A stretch of 64,000 bases of DNA. Origin: Trichobilharzia szidati (lineage: Eukaryota > Platyhelminthes > Trematoda > Strigeidida > Schistosomatidae). The stretch's first letter is position 1. Each line of letters starts with the position of its first letter. Shown here one piece after another: positions 11,749-24,700 of this stretch. Position numbers and translations under genes: made by a program. A model generated the notes under the pieces. It searched no databases and was not told where the DNA came from. It was given only the letters and a program-made list of their open reading frames with translations. The DNA lies in assembly GCA_944472155.2 (NCBI GenBank), contig OX235271.1, positions 92,021,256-92,085,255 on the forward strand. The letters run 5' to 3'.

Positions 11749-12485
11749 CATTCATCAAGTCTGAAATGAGATGCGACGCTGCTATGCATTGCACACAACA
11801 GGGCAATTTTGTTTTCTGTGTAAGATGATAAGAGCTGGCCACCAAAAACTCCCTGGACTCACGTTTTCTATCTGTTAGCACTTATCTATAACAGTATGCA
11901 CATTCTCTAAAACACTGGAATTTACATCACTCTCTCAGAGACTTTACCACCACTAATCCCCCCCCATACACACCTCTGAATGTGCTTATTTCTAAATAAA
12001 GGCAATTTAACAACAACAACAAGAACTCATCGACATGGGAGTTGACTAATTGGAGTATGGACACACATAATAGGCCCACTAAAGAGAGTTCATACAAAAA
12101 AGGGAAGAATGTGAAAAACTTCCCTTCGTATGTAAAAACGTAACCGAATATTGGGTAAAATATTTTTACTGGTTTTGAAAATAGCTATAGTAGTTAGTTC
12201 CTAAATAACACAGTCAGACAAGACTGGAATAGTCATACAGATGAATATTTGTCATATTTGTAAGTATGACCGAATTCATGATTGAATGGTTAAAATTTTT
12301 GAACAGCGAAGCTATGTCATATTCTGTTTCATGAAGATAACATGTATTGACAGTATCTTCATAACAAGTTTAATTATTTTCTTAGATTTTACATTCATGA
12401 ATTCATTCAATAGCACAGTTCAAAATTAATCAGTCACAGACAGACATAACACATATATAACTAATAATCATAACAATATAACTCA

Positions 12486-12735
12486 CTAAGATGAATCTAT
12501 ATGATCACCGCCATTCTCACTGCCATTTGAATGATGACTTCCCACATGGATTGGTTCAGAAGATAAATTGGGATTCGCGAATGATAGTTTAATGGTATAC
12601 GGATGTGTAGATTCGTCATCTTTTAGTGCCTGGTGATTACAGTAGGCAAGAGCCTCACATGCTTCTCCATCGGTGGCAAATCTAATAGTACCAGATGATG
12701 GTTTTTCGGGAACTTTTGAGAATTGTTCAACATGT
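12486..12735 (-). CDS. hnRNP L-like coding exon 7 (end of RRM4, C terminus)
   Basis: 250 nt, preceded by TTTTAG; stop TAG at 12488-12486. Encodes HVEQFSKVPEKPSSGTIRFA, DGEACEALAYCNHQALKDD and HPYTIKLSFANPN, then an acidic/polar tail (SENGGDHIDSS). Matches the last strands of hnRNP L RRM4. Confidence 0.92.
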
Positions 12736-15700
12736 CTAAAAGTGGAAAAGCATTAACAGATTTCACTGTAAAAATATGAAATCGCATACACTAACAGCAG
12801 CAAAAAAGCAAATTGGTTGTCCATTAGTGTATGAATTTTTGTATGAGATTTTGAAAAGTATGAATTTGAACTAAATTTTGAATGTAATTCAAGCAATAGG
12901 TCATAGTGATGTTTCAAAACACGACACTCAGAGCTGACATGACGTCACTTGGTAAATTTGTATTATACGAAGAAACACGACTAGCGAATATTCACTACAA
13001 ATCAGGTATTGAATTGTTCTCATTCGAGGAAATATGTCTAAGTAATTCAGCAAACCTAGAATATAAGCAATGTAATGTGAATTTTACTATCACGGTTAAC
13101 TATTATTTTCGGAAATTTGAAGCAATGAGTTGCCTTTATGAATTTCGAGAAAACAACAAGACGTGTAATGTATTTGCGCAAACACATTTTGGACATTCTG
13201 ATCACACATGTACTTGTCATACATACTTATATAAGAAAGCAACAGAATATAAAGGATCACAATATTTACCAACATAGGTCAAAATGTTTACGGATCATGA
13301 TTACAGGTAAGAGGTAGGAATATGGGGTAAGAAAACAGAGAGTGAAAATATTATTAAGTAAAGTGAACCTTAGTCCTAAAATTGGATTTCCAAAGTAGGT
13401 TCTAAGTATTGACAAAGAATTTTTGAAGACATAAAACAGGTTTAAGCCTTTTTATGGTCAAAACTTTAACAAATTTAAGTATATGACCCAAATCTATTTT
13501 ATATATGAGTTAAAAACCACTAGTTAAATCAACTTTACGACCTGTCTCTATGATGTGCTTTGCGATAGATGACAGTGGACATCTATTCCTGGGATTAATT
13601 AGATGACGTGATTTTATTTGTTCTTCCAGCCATTTAGGGAAGTGTTCTGTAGCCCTGACGTGCAGAGATTGACGGGTCCTCCCCATCTACGTCTAACCAT
13701 ACATATATGTAAATTGATAAACACAGTGGGATGTGACAGTTCCGTTTTCTCTATGGAGATGAATTTAATTGCATAGTAAGTTCTGTTAGGTGTCTGAATC
13801 TTTGTTTGGTGATCACTCTTGAATGGTCAAGATAAATAACCATCCCTTTTGGGAGCTGATTGGATTGATGGGACCCTTTGTTTGAAGCTTCTATAGCGTT
13901 TAATGAATTTCAGGGGATAGTTATTATCTAATAATATTTTATGACGGCTTTGCATTCCTTCTTCAATGGCATCCTCTATACACATTTGTTAAATAGGTCT
14001 GAACAAGCACTTAACTAACACCTTTTTAAACTGGAATGGACCAGTAAATCATCACGGCATCAGAACGACAGTGTTACGTCCCACTACGTTTACCGATTTA
14101 TATTGACATACTTCCAGATAGCACAGTAACAAAAAATAGCACTAGTATAATTATCCAGTAAAATAGTTGGAAATCAAGAAAGTCCGATACAAAAGATATA
14201 TGTTCATAATTATGAGGAACCTACAACATGGATTCAACTCCAAAAATGGTATTTAATTGGGAACAACTGACTAATGAGCGTAGAACACCACGGATAAAGT
14301 TGTCATAGTTCGAAAAAGGACACAGAATACAAGTGTGATGATACCGCAACAGACAACAATATTGAAGTGAGTGTAGAACTTCGGCACTGTGGTAGAATTT
14401 AATTCCATATTAGGTAAGTTTGTTTTAAATATCACACAGTGCTGCAGTATTAATAACTCGATGACGTTACTATTTGAAACGTTATTACTCATAATCATAT
14501 CAATTTAGCAACACGGCTTCGTAATTTGACACCTTTCCTTTACCACCTTTATTTCTGCTTAGCGAGGTAAAGGAGTGCGTCGGCCGGTCGACCCGGACCA
14601 TGGCATTCGCTATGAGCCTTACATATATTTCCTCTCTATCTCCCTCTTCCCCATTTTGTTTGTTGCCACTCCCCCATATCTCCGGTAACGGAGTTGCGTC
14701 ATTTCGACTGCACGTGTCCCACACTATTGTGTGCGGTTACATGCAAGTGAATGCAATGCAATGACTACGCTTTATTCCACGTTATTTAACAGGCTAACTC
14801 ACCAGGGTCAATCATTCTACGCCTAGCTAAATTTTTATGCTCCAATAATCTAATTGACCTCCACTCTACTAGTTCAACCTAGGTAATTCACCTCACAGGG
14901 TACTTGGTTAATCATATTATTTTCCTTAATTGGATCTATTGGGTCCTTAAACCGACAAAGTTGATCTCTAAGAGAGTTAGGTGGTTGGTTGAAACGCCAC
15001 CCTGACTAATTCCAGTCTCATTGAGAATCCTACGTAACGCCTCTCACGTTCCTTATTTATACGGCAGGCAGTACTACAAAGGCTTTGAATTCTATATTTT
15101 GTCATTTCCGTTACTGATCTAATTTTCTCTATGGTTCTTCATATAGTTTTGAATAAATTCTGGTGAGTAGTTATTCACTAGTAATACTTCATTATTATTT
15201 GTTTGATTTCATTATTTAAGTCTTCTGATTTACTAGTTAAGCACCTGACCCGATTATATAGACATTTAAATAAACCTGTATTTAACGATTCTGGATGGAA
15301 TGAATTAAAGTCTACGTATTTATTAGTGTGTCGGTTTCCTATAAATGCTAGTATATAAGCCACCATCTTGTTTTCGTTCGATGACTAAGGAACATAGAAA
15401 AGCACGAGTCACGTTGCCATAGTTCGAAAAAGGACACAGAATACAAGTGTGATGATACCGCACCAGACAACCATATTGAAGGAATAAAATAGTTAAATGC
15501 AGACTAGAGAAAATGTACAGAACTCCAATGACAGTAAAAAGTGAACATATGATCACGATCACGAAAAAATTACAAACAACTTTCAGCTATTGATTTTTAG
15601 AATCCCGACAATTCCAACCAGACAGTCAACATCGCCATGAAAGTCTCACACTGACACAGACTGATACTTAGTGGTGTGGTGTCATGGAACAGAACGTTCG

Positions 15701-18700
15701 AAAAATATGTCTTTTTTAAAGAATACTCATCATCTACCGCATCATTTCCTGAATGTTCGGAAACTAATAGCATGCTTACAATAAACTTGAATAGGATATT
15801 GACAATGAATACTCCTTATGAACACTAACGGTTTATGTCACTTCAGACGCTACAGGCTCTAACCCGATGGCATGAGCGCGAGATTTCATTGGTTGACTTA
15901 ATACTTTTACAACACTCTCCATTTGTAACGTATTCACTACTCAATGAAATATATACCTGCACAGACTCCACCAAACCAACAACCCAAGGAAAGTCCATTG
16001 ACCGAAATCATTCCACTTAACAAATGCACAAATGACGTGAATTCAGAGTGCAATACTTTTTCTTCTATTAGACTAGATCATACAAAAATTGAAGGTTAGA
16101 AAACCCCAAACAGTTTAGTTATTAACAATTTGGCATAAAGTAATAAGATGAGTGACTAGTCACTTGTCTATACTTTATGGTATAGTCTGAAAATGAGACT
16201 TGTACAAGGTCTAGTGAATATTTGTGTATATTAAAATAAAATAGGAGAACGTACTGAGGTTTTGCAGCTCCGCATTTTTGCAGAAACTCTACCATGTCAT
16301 CAACAGTTATTTTAGGTGGGGCATTCCAGTAATGCAGAGTACGTGAAAGTGGATGAATGCGATTCTTTTTAGCCAGAGTAGGTGTAGTATATCTGTTATT
16401 TCGATCCTTACTATAATCTTTAAAAGATGGGGAACCATCGGGCAACTGAAATGGACTAGAAACATCCAAGATAACGTCTTGTTTACTAGTCCGTACCTGA
16501 AAATCAAATGGAATAAGATGTATAGGCGATAAAGGAGACTGAGTGATTAAAAATTTAGAGAAATCTAGTTGAAATGAGAGTCATCATATTAAGTCGGACT
16601 ATAGTTGTCATCAACTGGAAATACGACTTGACTATAAAAGATCTAGTTTTTTACGATTACTAGATATTATTTACGATTAAAATACACTCAGAACACCTTA
16701 AGAGTGAATGAGCAACAAGTAAACAAATTCAAATTTATTACGTACAAAGGCGTGCTAATTAGTTTTTCTGGTTTAGCGCTATTTAGGGTGGATAGAAAAA
16801 GCGCGGACTTTGAACTCTCACCTGACAGTCGCTAATAACAAAACATATAGAGGAAATTAACTTTTGAAATTGGGAAAATCAGTTGTCTACTTATGTCACT
16901 GTATGGATTATATTTCGTACAGTCGACCAACAAACCATGATAACACTACTTTACTGAATGAGCCATATAATGAGCCATATACTAAAATCAAAATAAATAA
17001 AATGTCAGGACAATTCAGTAGGGCTAAAACAAAAACGTTCTATTGGAAACTGAGTTACGTAATACCAGGCTATACACTATGAATGTTATGTGAGAATCTC
17101 AAGGTAAGGATATGAAAGGACGCTACCAATTTAGTCGTAACAAAGAGATAGGAACAACAAAATAACAGTGTACTCTGTCAAACGTGTATGCAATGGAGTT
17201 ACACGTCAGCAAATAAGAATACCCTAAAACAGACAAACCATGACAAATAGTGAAACATGGGACAAGTTGATGATATATCATTTGAATGGTAATAAACATC
17301 ATAGAATGAATGGAAATTTGGGATAAACAATATTCATCTCACACAGGCTCTTCGATATTTGACTGATAACACTCTCATAAACAGACTAGAGAAGATCACG
17401 AAAAGTCATACGTGATTACAGATTACGTTTCAGAATAATATACAAACACGAAGGCAAGATTTTAAAAAAGCTTTACGCAGAGGTTCGATACTTTTCAATT
17501 TACGCTTAGTTGTGTTTGCTAATAATACTGCACAAATATTGTGCAGGTAGTGAACAGAGAAGGATTACATGAAGTTGTTTATTATTATTATTAATATTAT
17601 TATTATAATCCTATAATTTAGCCAAGTATTACTGCACATAACTTTTTCAAACACTCCATCACACAATTTTCACATCACCATGAACATTACAATATGAACA
17701 AAACCAAATAGATAAACTAGTGTTCAGCACATTCTGTAATGATCTTTAAAAGGCAAGAATTTTTGGCAAGTTCAGTACCTTTTGAAATACTAAATAAACT
17801 CTCATTTTGACTTTTTGGTGTATTTTTGGTGTATGCTAGGTATATTATTGTTGGCACCTAAGAATAGTTTTCCCAAAAGTGTGAATTATTCAGTTGTGAA
17901 TCGAATTACCTACCTATAGGAAATCGATATGAATCATATGAAAGAAATCAAATTTTCGGGGTTTATTTGTGGCAACGCAGAAAACATATAGTTTGCAAGT
18001 CTAGTCAAGTAGTATAATGTGTATAACATTTACAAAGATTGTAATATTGATTTATTAAAACTTGTTATATTCCGTAGTTTTTATTTCACTGAATCTCACT
18101 GATCTGTCTGTCTGACACTGAGTCTTACTGAAGATGAGTATCGAACTTGATAGATCAACTTGCTTTTTGCATTACCATGAGAAGAAGTCAGATTGTTTTT
18201 TGAATTTTCACGTCACTAATTGCAACTAGCTGACAATAACAGAGCACAGCTGGCTAAAGTCAAGACAGTTGGTATAACCCACTGGTTCTATAAATGAATC
18301 TTACACCCAATCGAATCTAAACACCGTGATTCACATACAACTTTTCCGAAGAAAATTCGAATCATTTGGATAAAAGTCTGGTGTTACAGGGATCTGTTGC
18401 CAACACATAATTCTTTTAATTAATCACGATGGAGACATAACTGTGAAATTTGAATATTGTTTTAGTTCAGTCGACTGATTAATATTATTATAGATATTTT
18501 TCAAGAAGTAATGAAATACTGTTTATAATACGGCGGCAAGTGTTTATTGATCTTTGGATCCTGTATGCTGGTACATTGTCCCAACATTCAAACCAAAGTA
18601 ACTGGAAGGTTGTGTATACACTAATCCCTCAAATGATGACTATTTCCTTACACTATTAATTAGTTTTGATTGTTTCTTAGATTATTGCTGATGCCATTTT

Positions 18701-21700
18701 CATTTTCCTTACTACTCAGGTGACTTCTACCCGAAACTGTTTAATTTGCTGCAAAAAGCAAAACGTTCAGATATAGTTGTTTTAGCAGGCGTCTTCAATG
18801 CCCAAGTAGGGAAGTTGTGCCAGACTGAGAAGTATGTAGGTGGTACGTATGGAGCTCCCTGCCGACAACGGTGATTGTCTTCTACAGTTTTGCTCAGATA
18901 ATCATCTGTTCCTAGTCAGCACTAACTTTAGGCACAAAGAGAGACATTGTGTAACCTGGCGACCTCCATCACCAAATCAACGCTGGACTCAGATAGATCA
19001 CATAGCCATAGGGTATCGTTGGCGAGGGTCAGTAGAAGACTGTCGCTCCTTCTGGAACACGTGCGTAGACTCTGATCACGCTCTGGTTCGCGCACGTTTA
19101 TGCTTACGACTAAATGGACATAAGAAATTGACGGCAGCGAAACAGTTACGTCCCCTACGAACATCCAACACCTCCCTGAATGGGATATAGACACAGGTCC
19201 TCCTACCTTAACTGAGGTTACTAAAGCTATCACTAATCTGAAGCAAGGCAAAGCAGCGGGACCAGATGGAATGACTCCGGTGGAGACAGTTTACTGTCTG
19301 CATTAACTGAGGTACTAGGCAGCGTCTGGGAATCAGAGGAAATCTCATCGGGTTGGTGTAAGTCACTGATCATCCCGATATACAAGAAGGGAGACAAGTC
19401 TTCTTGTGATAATCACAGATGGATTAGCTTGACTAATATAGTATCTAAAGTCCTAGGCTCAATAATATTGCGTTGACTAAGTGGTGCTCGGGAGGCACAA
19501 ACACGAGAAAACCAGGCAGGTTTTAGGCCAGGAAGAGGGTGTATTGGTCATATCTTCACCCTCCGACAGATTCTAGAACATAGGCATTCCTACCGGCGTC
19601 CGACAATCATTATATTTCCTGATCTAAAGGCAGCATTCGATTCTGTCGACCGAGAGGTTCTCTAGCCATGCTTGGCTCTAAAGGGAATGACGAGAAAATA
19701 CATTGTACTCATGCAGCCAGGTGGGGCTTACGCGAGTTGTCATCTGAAATGGTGACGACTAGTGGCGTCCGTCAAAGATGCCCATTATCCCCATTTCTAT
19801 TCAATTTCATCATAGACGTACTGATGGACTTGACCCTAACTCACCTCAGCGACTCAGAGATTGACTTGCTACCAGGGAATAATCTCGTTGACTTAGAATA
19901 TGCGGACGATATAGTCCTTCTAGGCGAGGACGCTGACAAAATGCAGTGTCTTCTGAACACCTTGAGCAACAATCTTCGTATGTTTGGCATGCGATTCGCC
20001 CCTGTAAAATGTAAGATGATGCTACAGGACTGGACTACACCGACTCCTAGATTAGAAATAGGAAGTGAAGTGGTAGAGCACGTTGACCGCTTCACTTACT
20101 TTAGAAGTACCATCAGCCAGTGCCAACGGGTTGATCTCTGACGAAATCTCAGCACGAATACAGAGGGCTAGTTTTGCATATGCCAGTTTACGCCGTCTCT
20201 CGCGTAGACGTGATATCCGACTATCGACCAAAGGGCGAGTGTACTGCTCATCAGTCCACTCCGTCCTCCTTTATGGCTGTGAGACCTGGCCATTGAGAGT
20301 GGAAGACATGAAAAGGCTAGCTGTCTTTGACAATAGATGCCTGCGTTCTATCTCCCGTGTGAAGTGGTATAATAAGGTGAGCAATACTGAGCTTAGGCGT
20401 CGAGTGCTAGGTAAGGAGGGGAAATCAGTCGACGAGACTGTGAAATTACATCGACTGAGATGGTTAAGACATGTGTTACACATGCCTAGTCATCGCCTTC
20501 CTCGACAATGGGCAATGTTAGCTGATATAGGGTCAGGCTGGAAAAGAGCTAGCGGCGGTCAAACCAAAACATCGCTTCACCAGTCAATGAAATCTACAAC
20601 AGTTAGTCTAAGCCACGTAGGAAGGTGTAGACTTCCTGACTGGTTGGGGTCCTCGGGACGGCAGAAACCAATGGTTGGAAACAATTGGTGACATGGCTCA
20701 AAATCGTTCTCAATGGCTGGTGCAGATGCATCCACTCCTTGTGACTTATGATTTCCAATGAAACTGTTTTGTTCTTCGTTGTTACTATTCCTTTGTCTTA
20801 CACCTCTGTTTACTGTCTCTATTATGCATTTCTTCTACATTCTTCTCTTGCTTTGTGTGCTACAAACAGGGAGTGTGGCGACTTGAACTGCCGCACATAT
20901 GTTCAAAGTTCTATGTCGAAAACAAACAGACAGTGATTTGGAAGCTGGAATCAAGGAACTTTCTGATTCTTTGAGTGTGTTTACCTGTCTATATGACATA
21001 ATTATCGAGTTCAAATTTTTTTTGAAGTTTATTAGATCTAATTTGCTTGTAAAATATATTCTAGGAACAATTCTCATTAAAGAATTAGGTTGCACACAAA
21101 TTTATGGTTGATGATAAATGAGACAATTTCATGTCACTGATCTACTATTACTACTACTACTAAAAATCACCAGTGAACTTTGCTACTGTAAAGTATGAAA
21201 AAAAATGTTGCATACCTCTGATGAATACAATATGTGAAAAAAAATAATACAAGAGAGACAATTAATCAAGAATGTGTGACGCAACGTTATACTGAGAACT
21301 TACCATCAGTTGGTTACCCATAAGGGAAACGCCTGAAAAGTTTCTGATAACGCAAAGAGCAGCATCAGTATCAGCCATTTCAACCATGGCTGAACCTTCT
21401 TTACTACGTAGAAATTTAACGCGGTTAACGTTACCATAAAGACATAAGAGATTGAATATACTGTAATGGAAAAAACAAACAAATCAAAGCATAACAAAAA
21501 GCACAAAACCGTTCACATTCATTCTGAATAACAGAGAATATTCCACATCTCTAGCTGTCTTGCCGTTTAGTAGGTGCACCTAAACAATTTATTTTAATCT
21601 TTTAGTGGAAGTAAAATAACCTGCGCATATCATACTTCATGAAATCAGTAATCAAAAGTTTCACTTGTGGTTGAGTATTTCTAACATGAGTTCCGAACAA

Positions 21701-24700
21701 ATACAATTATCTAATTTACTTCTTCGTATCCTTCAACCAATGAGTAAATATAAAGAGAAGACAAATTATGTATATTTGATTTAAAAAAGAATACAAGCAG
21801 ATACTGTTGTAGTATACCTCTTCAAATACATGACCTTTGGTTATTTTGCCCGTAGTAAGCTACATGATCATGAATGATACATTTCACATGCATAAACTGT
21901 AATCAACATTTCGTCATGACAACAAAGTAAACTATTTAAACAATAAAATGTTACCAAAAGCTTAGTGAGCAGTCTTGCGAATGTAACCATTACGAATCCT
22001 GTCATAGGTATGGGGAGACTTTAAAGGTCAAACTAGTGTCTGAAAGACTATCATTGGAAGCCAGAACAAACATGGAATCATTCACACTGCTGAATAAAAC
22101 TTCAAAAATCATTAATTAAAGCAACAAATTCACTACGTATTTTCGAACACGTTTGAAAACAATCGTATATCCTTGTTACTAGACAGATATATGAATAGAA
22201 ACACTGAAACATTGAGAGTAAATTCTGGATAATTTTTTCGAACCTTTTAGAAAACAATTTTTCAGTACATTTCATCATGTTGGAAAAGGATAAGGTGGAT
22301 GACAAAAGCCAAACTGAAGTCTGAACAGACTTCAGTACCCAATCCCCAGGTAAACACACTCAGACTTTAACCGGAATACCTGACTTTCACATCAGTGAAG
22401 TTGGTAAGCAAGAGGGCAAATGCTTAACACCAAAAAAAACAATCACAATCCTTTAAGGTTTTTCATCAACTTTCTATGAAGCAATATTTGATATATAATG
22501 GTCAGTCATATTCCAATTAATGGACCATTCCAAAGGCTTATAAAGAGTACAGGTAGTCAAACCTAATAAACATGTTCATGAAACTGAATCAATAAAAATG
22601 GTGAATTTTACGGGAAACAAACTAACCGGTCACAGTTCATTTTCTGCATGTCAATGTTGTACAGCATAACAACTCGAGTACAATTAAGATTTCGACTTCT
22701 ATTATCTTCAACCGGATGGGACATGTTATGCGATGGAATAGATGGTTCTCTGTATGGCATAATATAAGGTTGCATATAATCATTTCGATTTTCATATGAA
22801 GGCTGGCCATAGCCATCATAGTTATTGTACGGCATATCCGAGAAACCTATAGAGGAAAATCACAAACCCTCAATAGCTTACCTAGAAGCGAGTTATTATA
22901 CTGGGAATCTTGCTGATAGTAATTTGCCTGTGATTCACAAATTTCGAAATCCCAGTTGTCTTGGTCGTTTCTAGATATTGATAGTCTGGTCGGGCGAGCA
23001 TAGTCTACCTTTAATGTACAACACCCTGGATATATATCTGCACCATTCAAATGAAGTTTTGCATTGCGTGCCTCTGGTATGCTACCAAATTCCACCATAG
23101 CCTAAAATAAAAGATAACCTTCAAATTAAGACTTACTTGCACCTGAGATTTGCGAAAGATTACTATCCGAAGAACACGACCATGACAGGATGTTATGCGA
23201 TGAATTGTTTCGACAGTTACAGGACGTTCGGCGTTAAAAATCGTGAACAGAAGGATATGATTATCTGAAGAAAGTGAGTTTTTTTCATCTGGTGGAGCTC
23301 TGTTTGCAGCACGCTGAACTATGTGTTTGGAAGTACTGAAAGCTACTTGAACCAGACTATTGAGAACATGTATTTCGCACTTTCTAAACACAATCAATTC
23401 AGAAAAATATTACGCTAAAAATATGCTATTCTTAAAGATATACGACGTTGCAAATAAGTAAAAGTCAATTTGAACGAAGAATATTTTTCTCAATAAATTC
23501 TTTTTCAATTAATGATATGGGAGTATCGTACATGCTTAAATAGGTACGATTCTTAAAAATTAGTTGAACTTTCTATTCAGTTTGAATCTTGACGAACAAA
23601 ACTGAGTTTGTAAGTTCCGAAATGCGAGAACGTTTAAAAACATTAGCTTCACTCAGGTTTATATGAGCTCAGAAAAATGCATCGTGTAAGAAAAGCATGC
23701 AGGTTAAACAATTACGGTTTGTAACACGCCAACTGCGGGATTGAGAGTCACTCAACTATACATTTGGTTTTCAGTCAGTTAATCGTGAGTTGGAACTCAG
23801 CTAAAACTACTTAGGCATTCAGATGTTATTAAGCCTCATACGGTACGGGAGTTTCAGCTATCCCGATATTATGGTTTAAAACGCGTACTAAGAATTGTTC
23901 TACAGCAAATGGAAACTAATCCAAGTGTCAAAATACTACGTATGTTTCAAAAAGTGCATTGTCGACTACCGAGGTGTGATGATGAAACACTGCAAATTCA
24001 ACCAACAGCTAAAACCTAATACTATCGTTTACTGCTGCAAGGACACCGCACAATATATATATATATATATATGCAAATTTAGTCTTTAATATGCAGCCCA
24101 ATTACTGCAAAAAAACAGAACCTATGAGAACGTTAATAATGCTACCTAGTCGGACGAGATTTGAAGCCGAGAACACTCATAAAACATAATTCCGAAAGCA
24201 TAACCAACGAAGATGAGGAGTCTGATATAGGGTTCATTCTTTCGGTTGCACACCTGAAATTTAAAATATGTTCAACCTTACACATTATACCAGTAATGTC
24301 GGTACCATATTAATGACCAAATAAACTCACATTGTTGAAGTGCTACTGAAGGCCCCTGGAACTACTCCACGAAGTACCGTCACCAATGTTTATAGGAAAT
24401 GCATTCATTTCCAGACTTTCTTTAGAAACCTACACTTGCTGTAACTTTTTTAGTACTAGTTTCCCGTTTGACTCCAAATAATTGATGTGTATTACTCGGT
24501 GCTGGTGGCTTTTTTATTTCCACTAATCGTAGTCATTGCGAGGACTTCTACTCAGAATAACTTTCGTCCTTTATCACTTTCCGAGGCCACCGAGAACTCC
24601 TTACACCACCTTCAGCAATTTTTAGCTGTATGTTAGCAGCAATTCTAACCACTGTCGTTAAGGAAGACTAGACATGTTAGGCCTTCCACTCCACAGCTAA

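Noticed and set aside
12906..13277. 123-codon plus-strand open frame
   Set aside because: It lies antisense in hnRNP L intron 6, has no motif, splice context or repeat match, and its composition is that of AT-rich noncoding DNA.
15835..16020. 61-codon plus-strand frame in hnRNP L intron 6
   Set aside because: No motif or splice signals; antisense to the gene.
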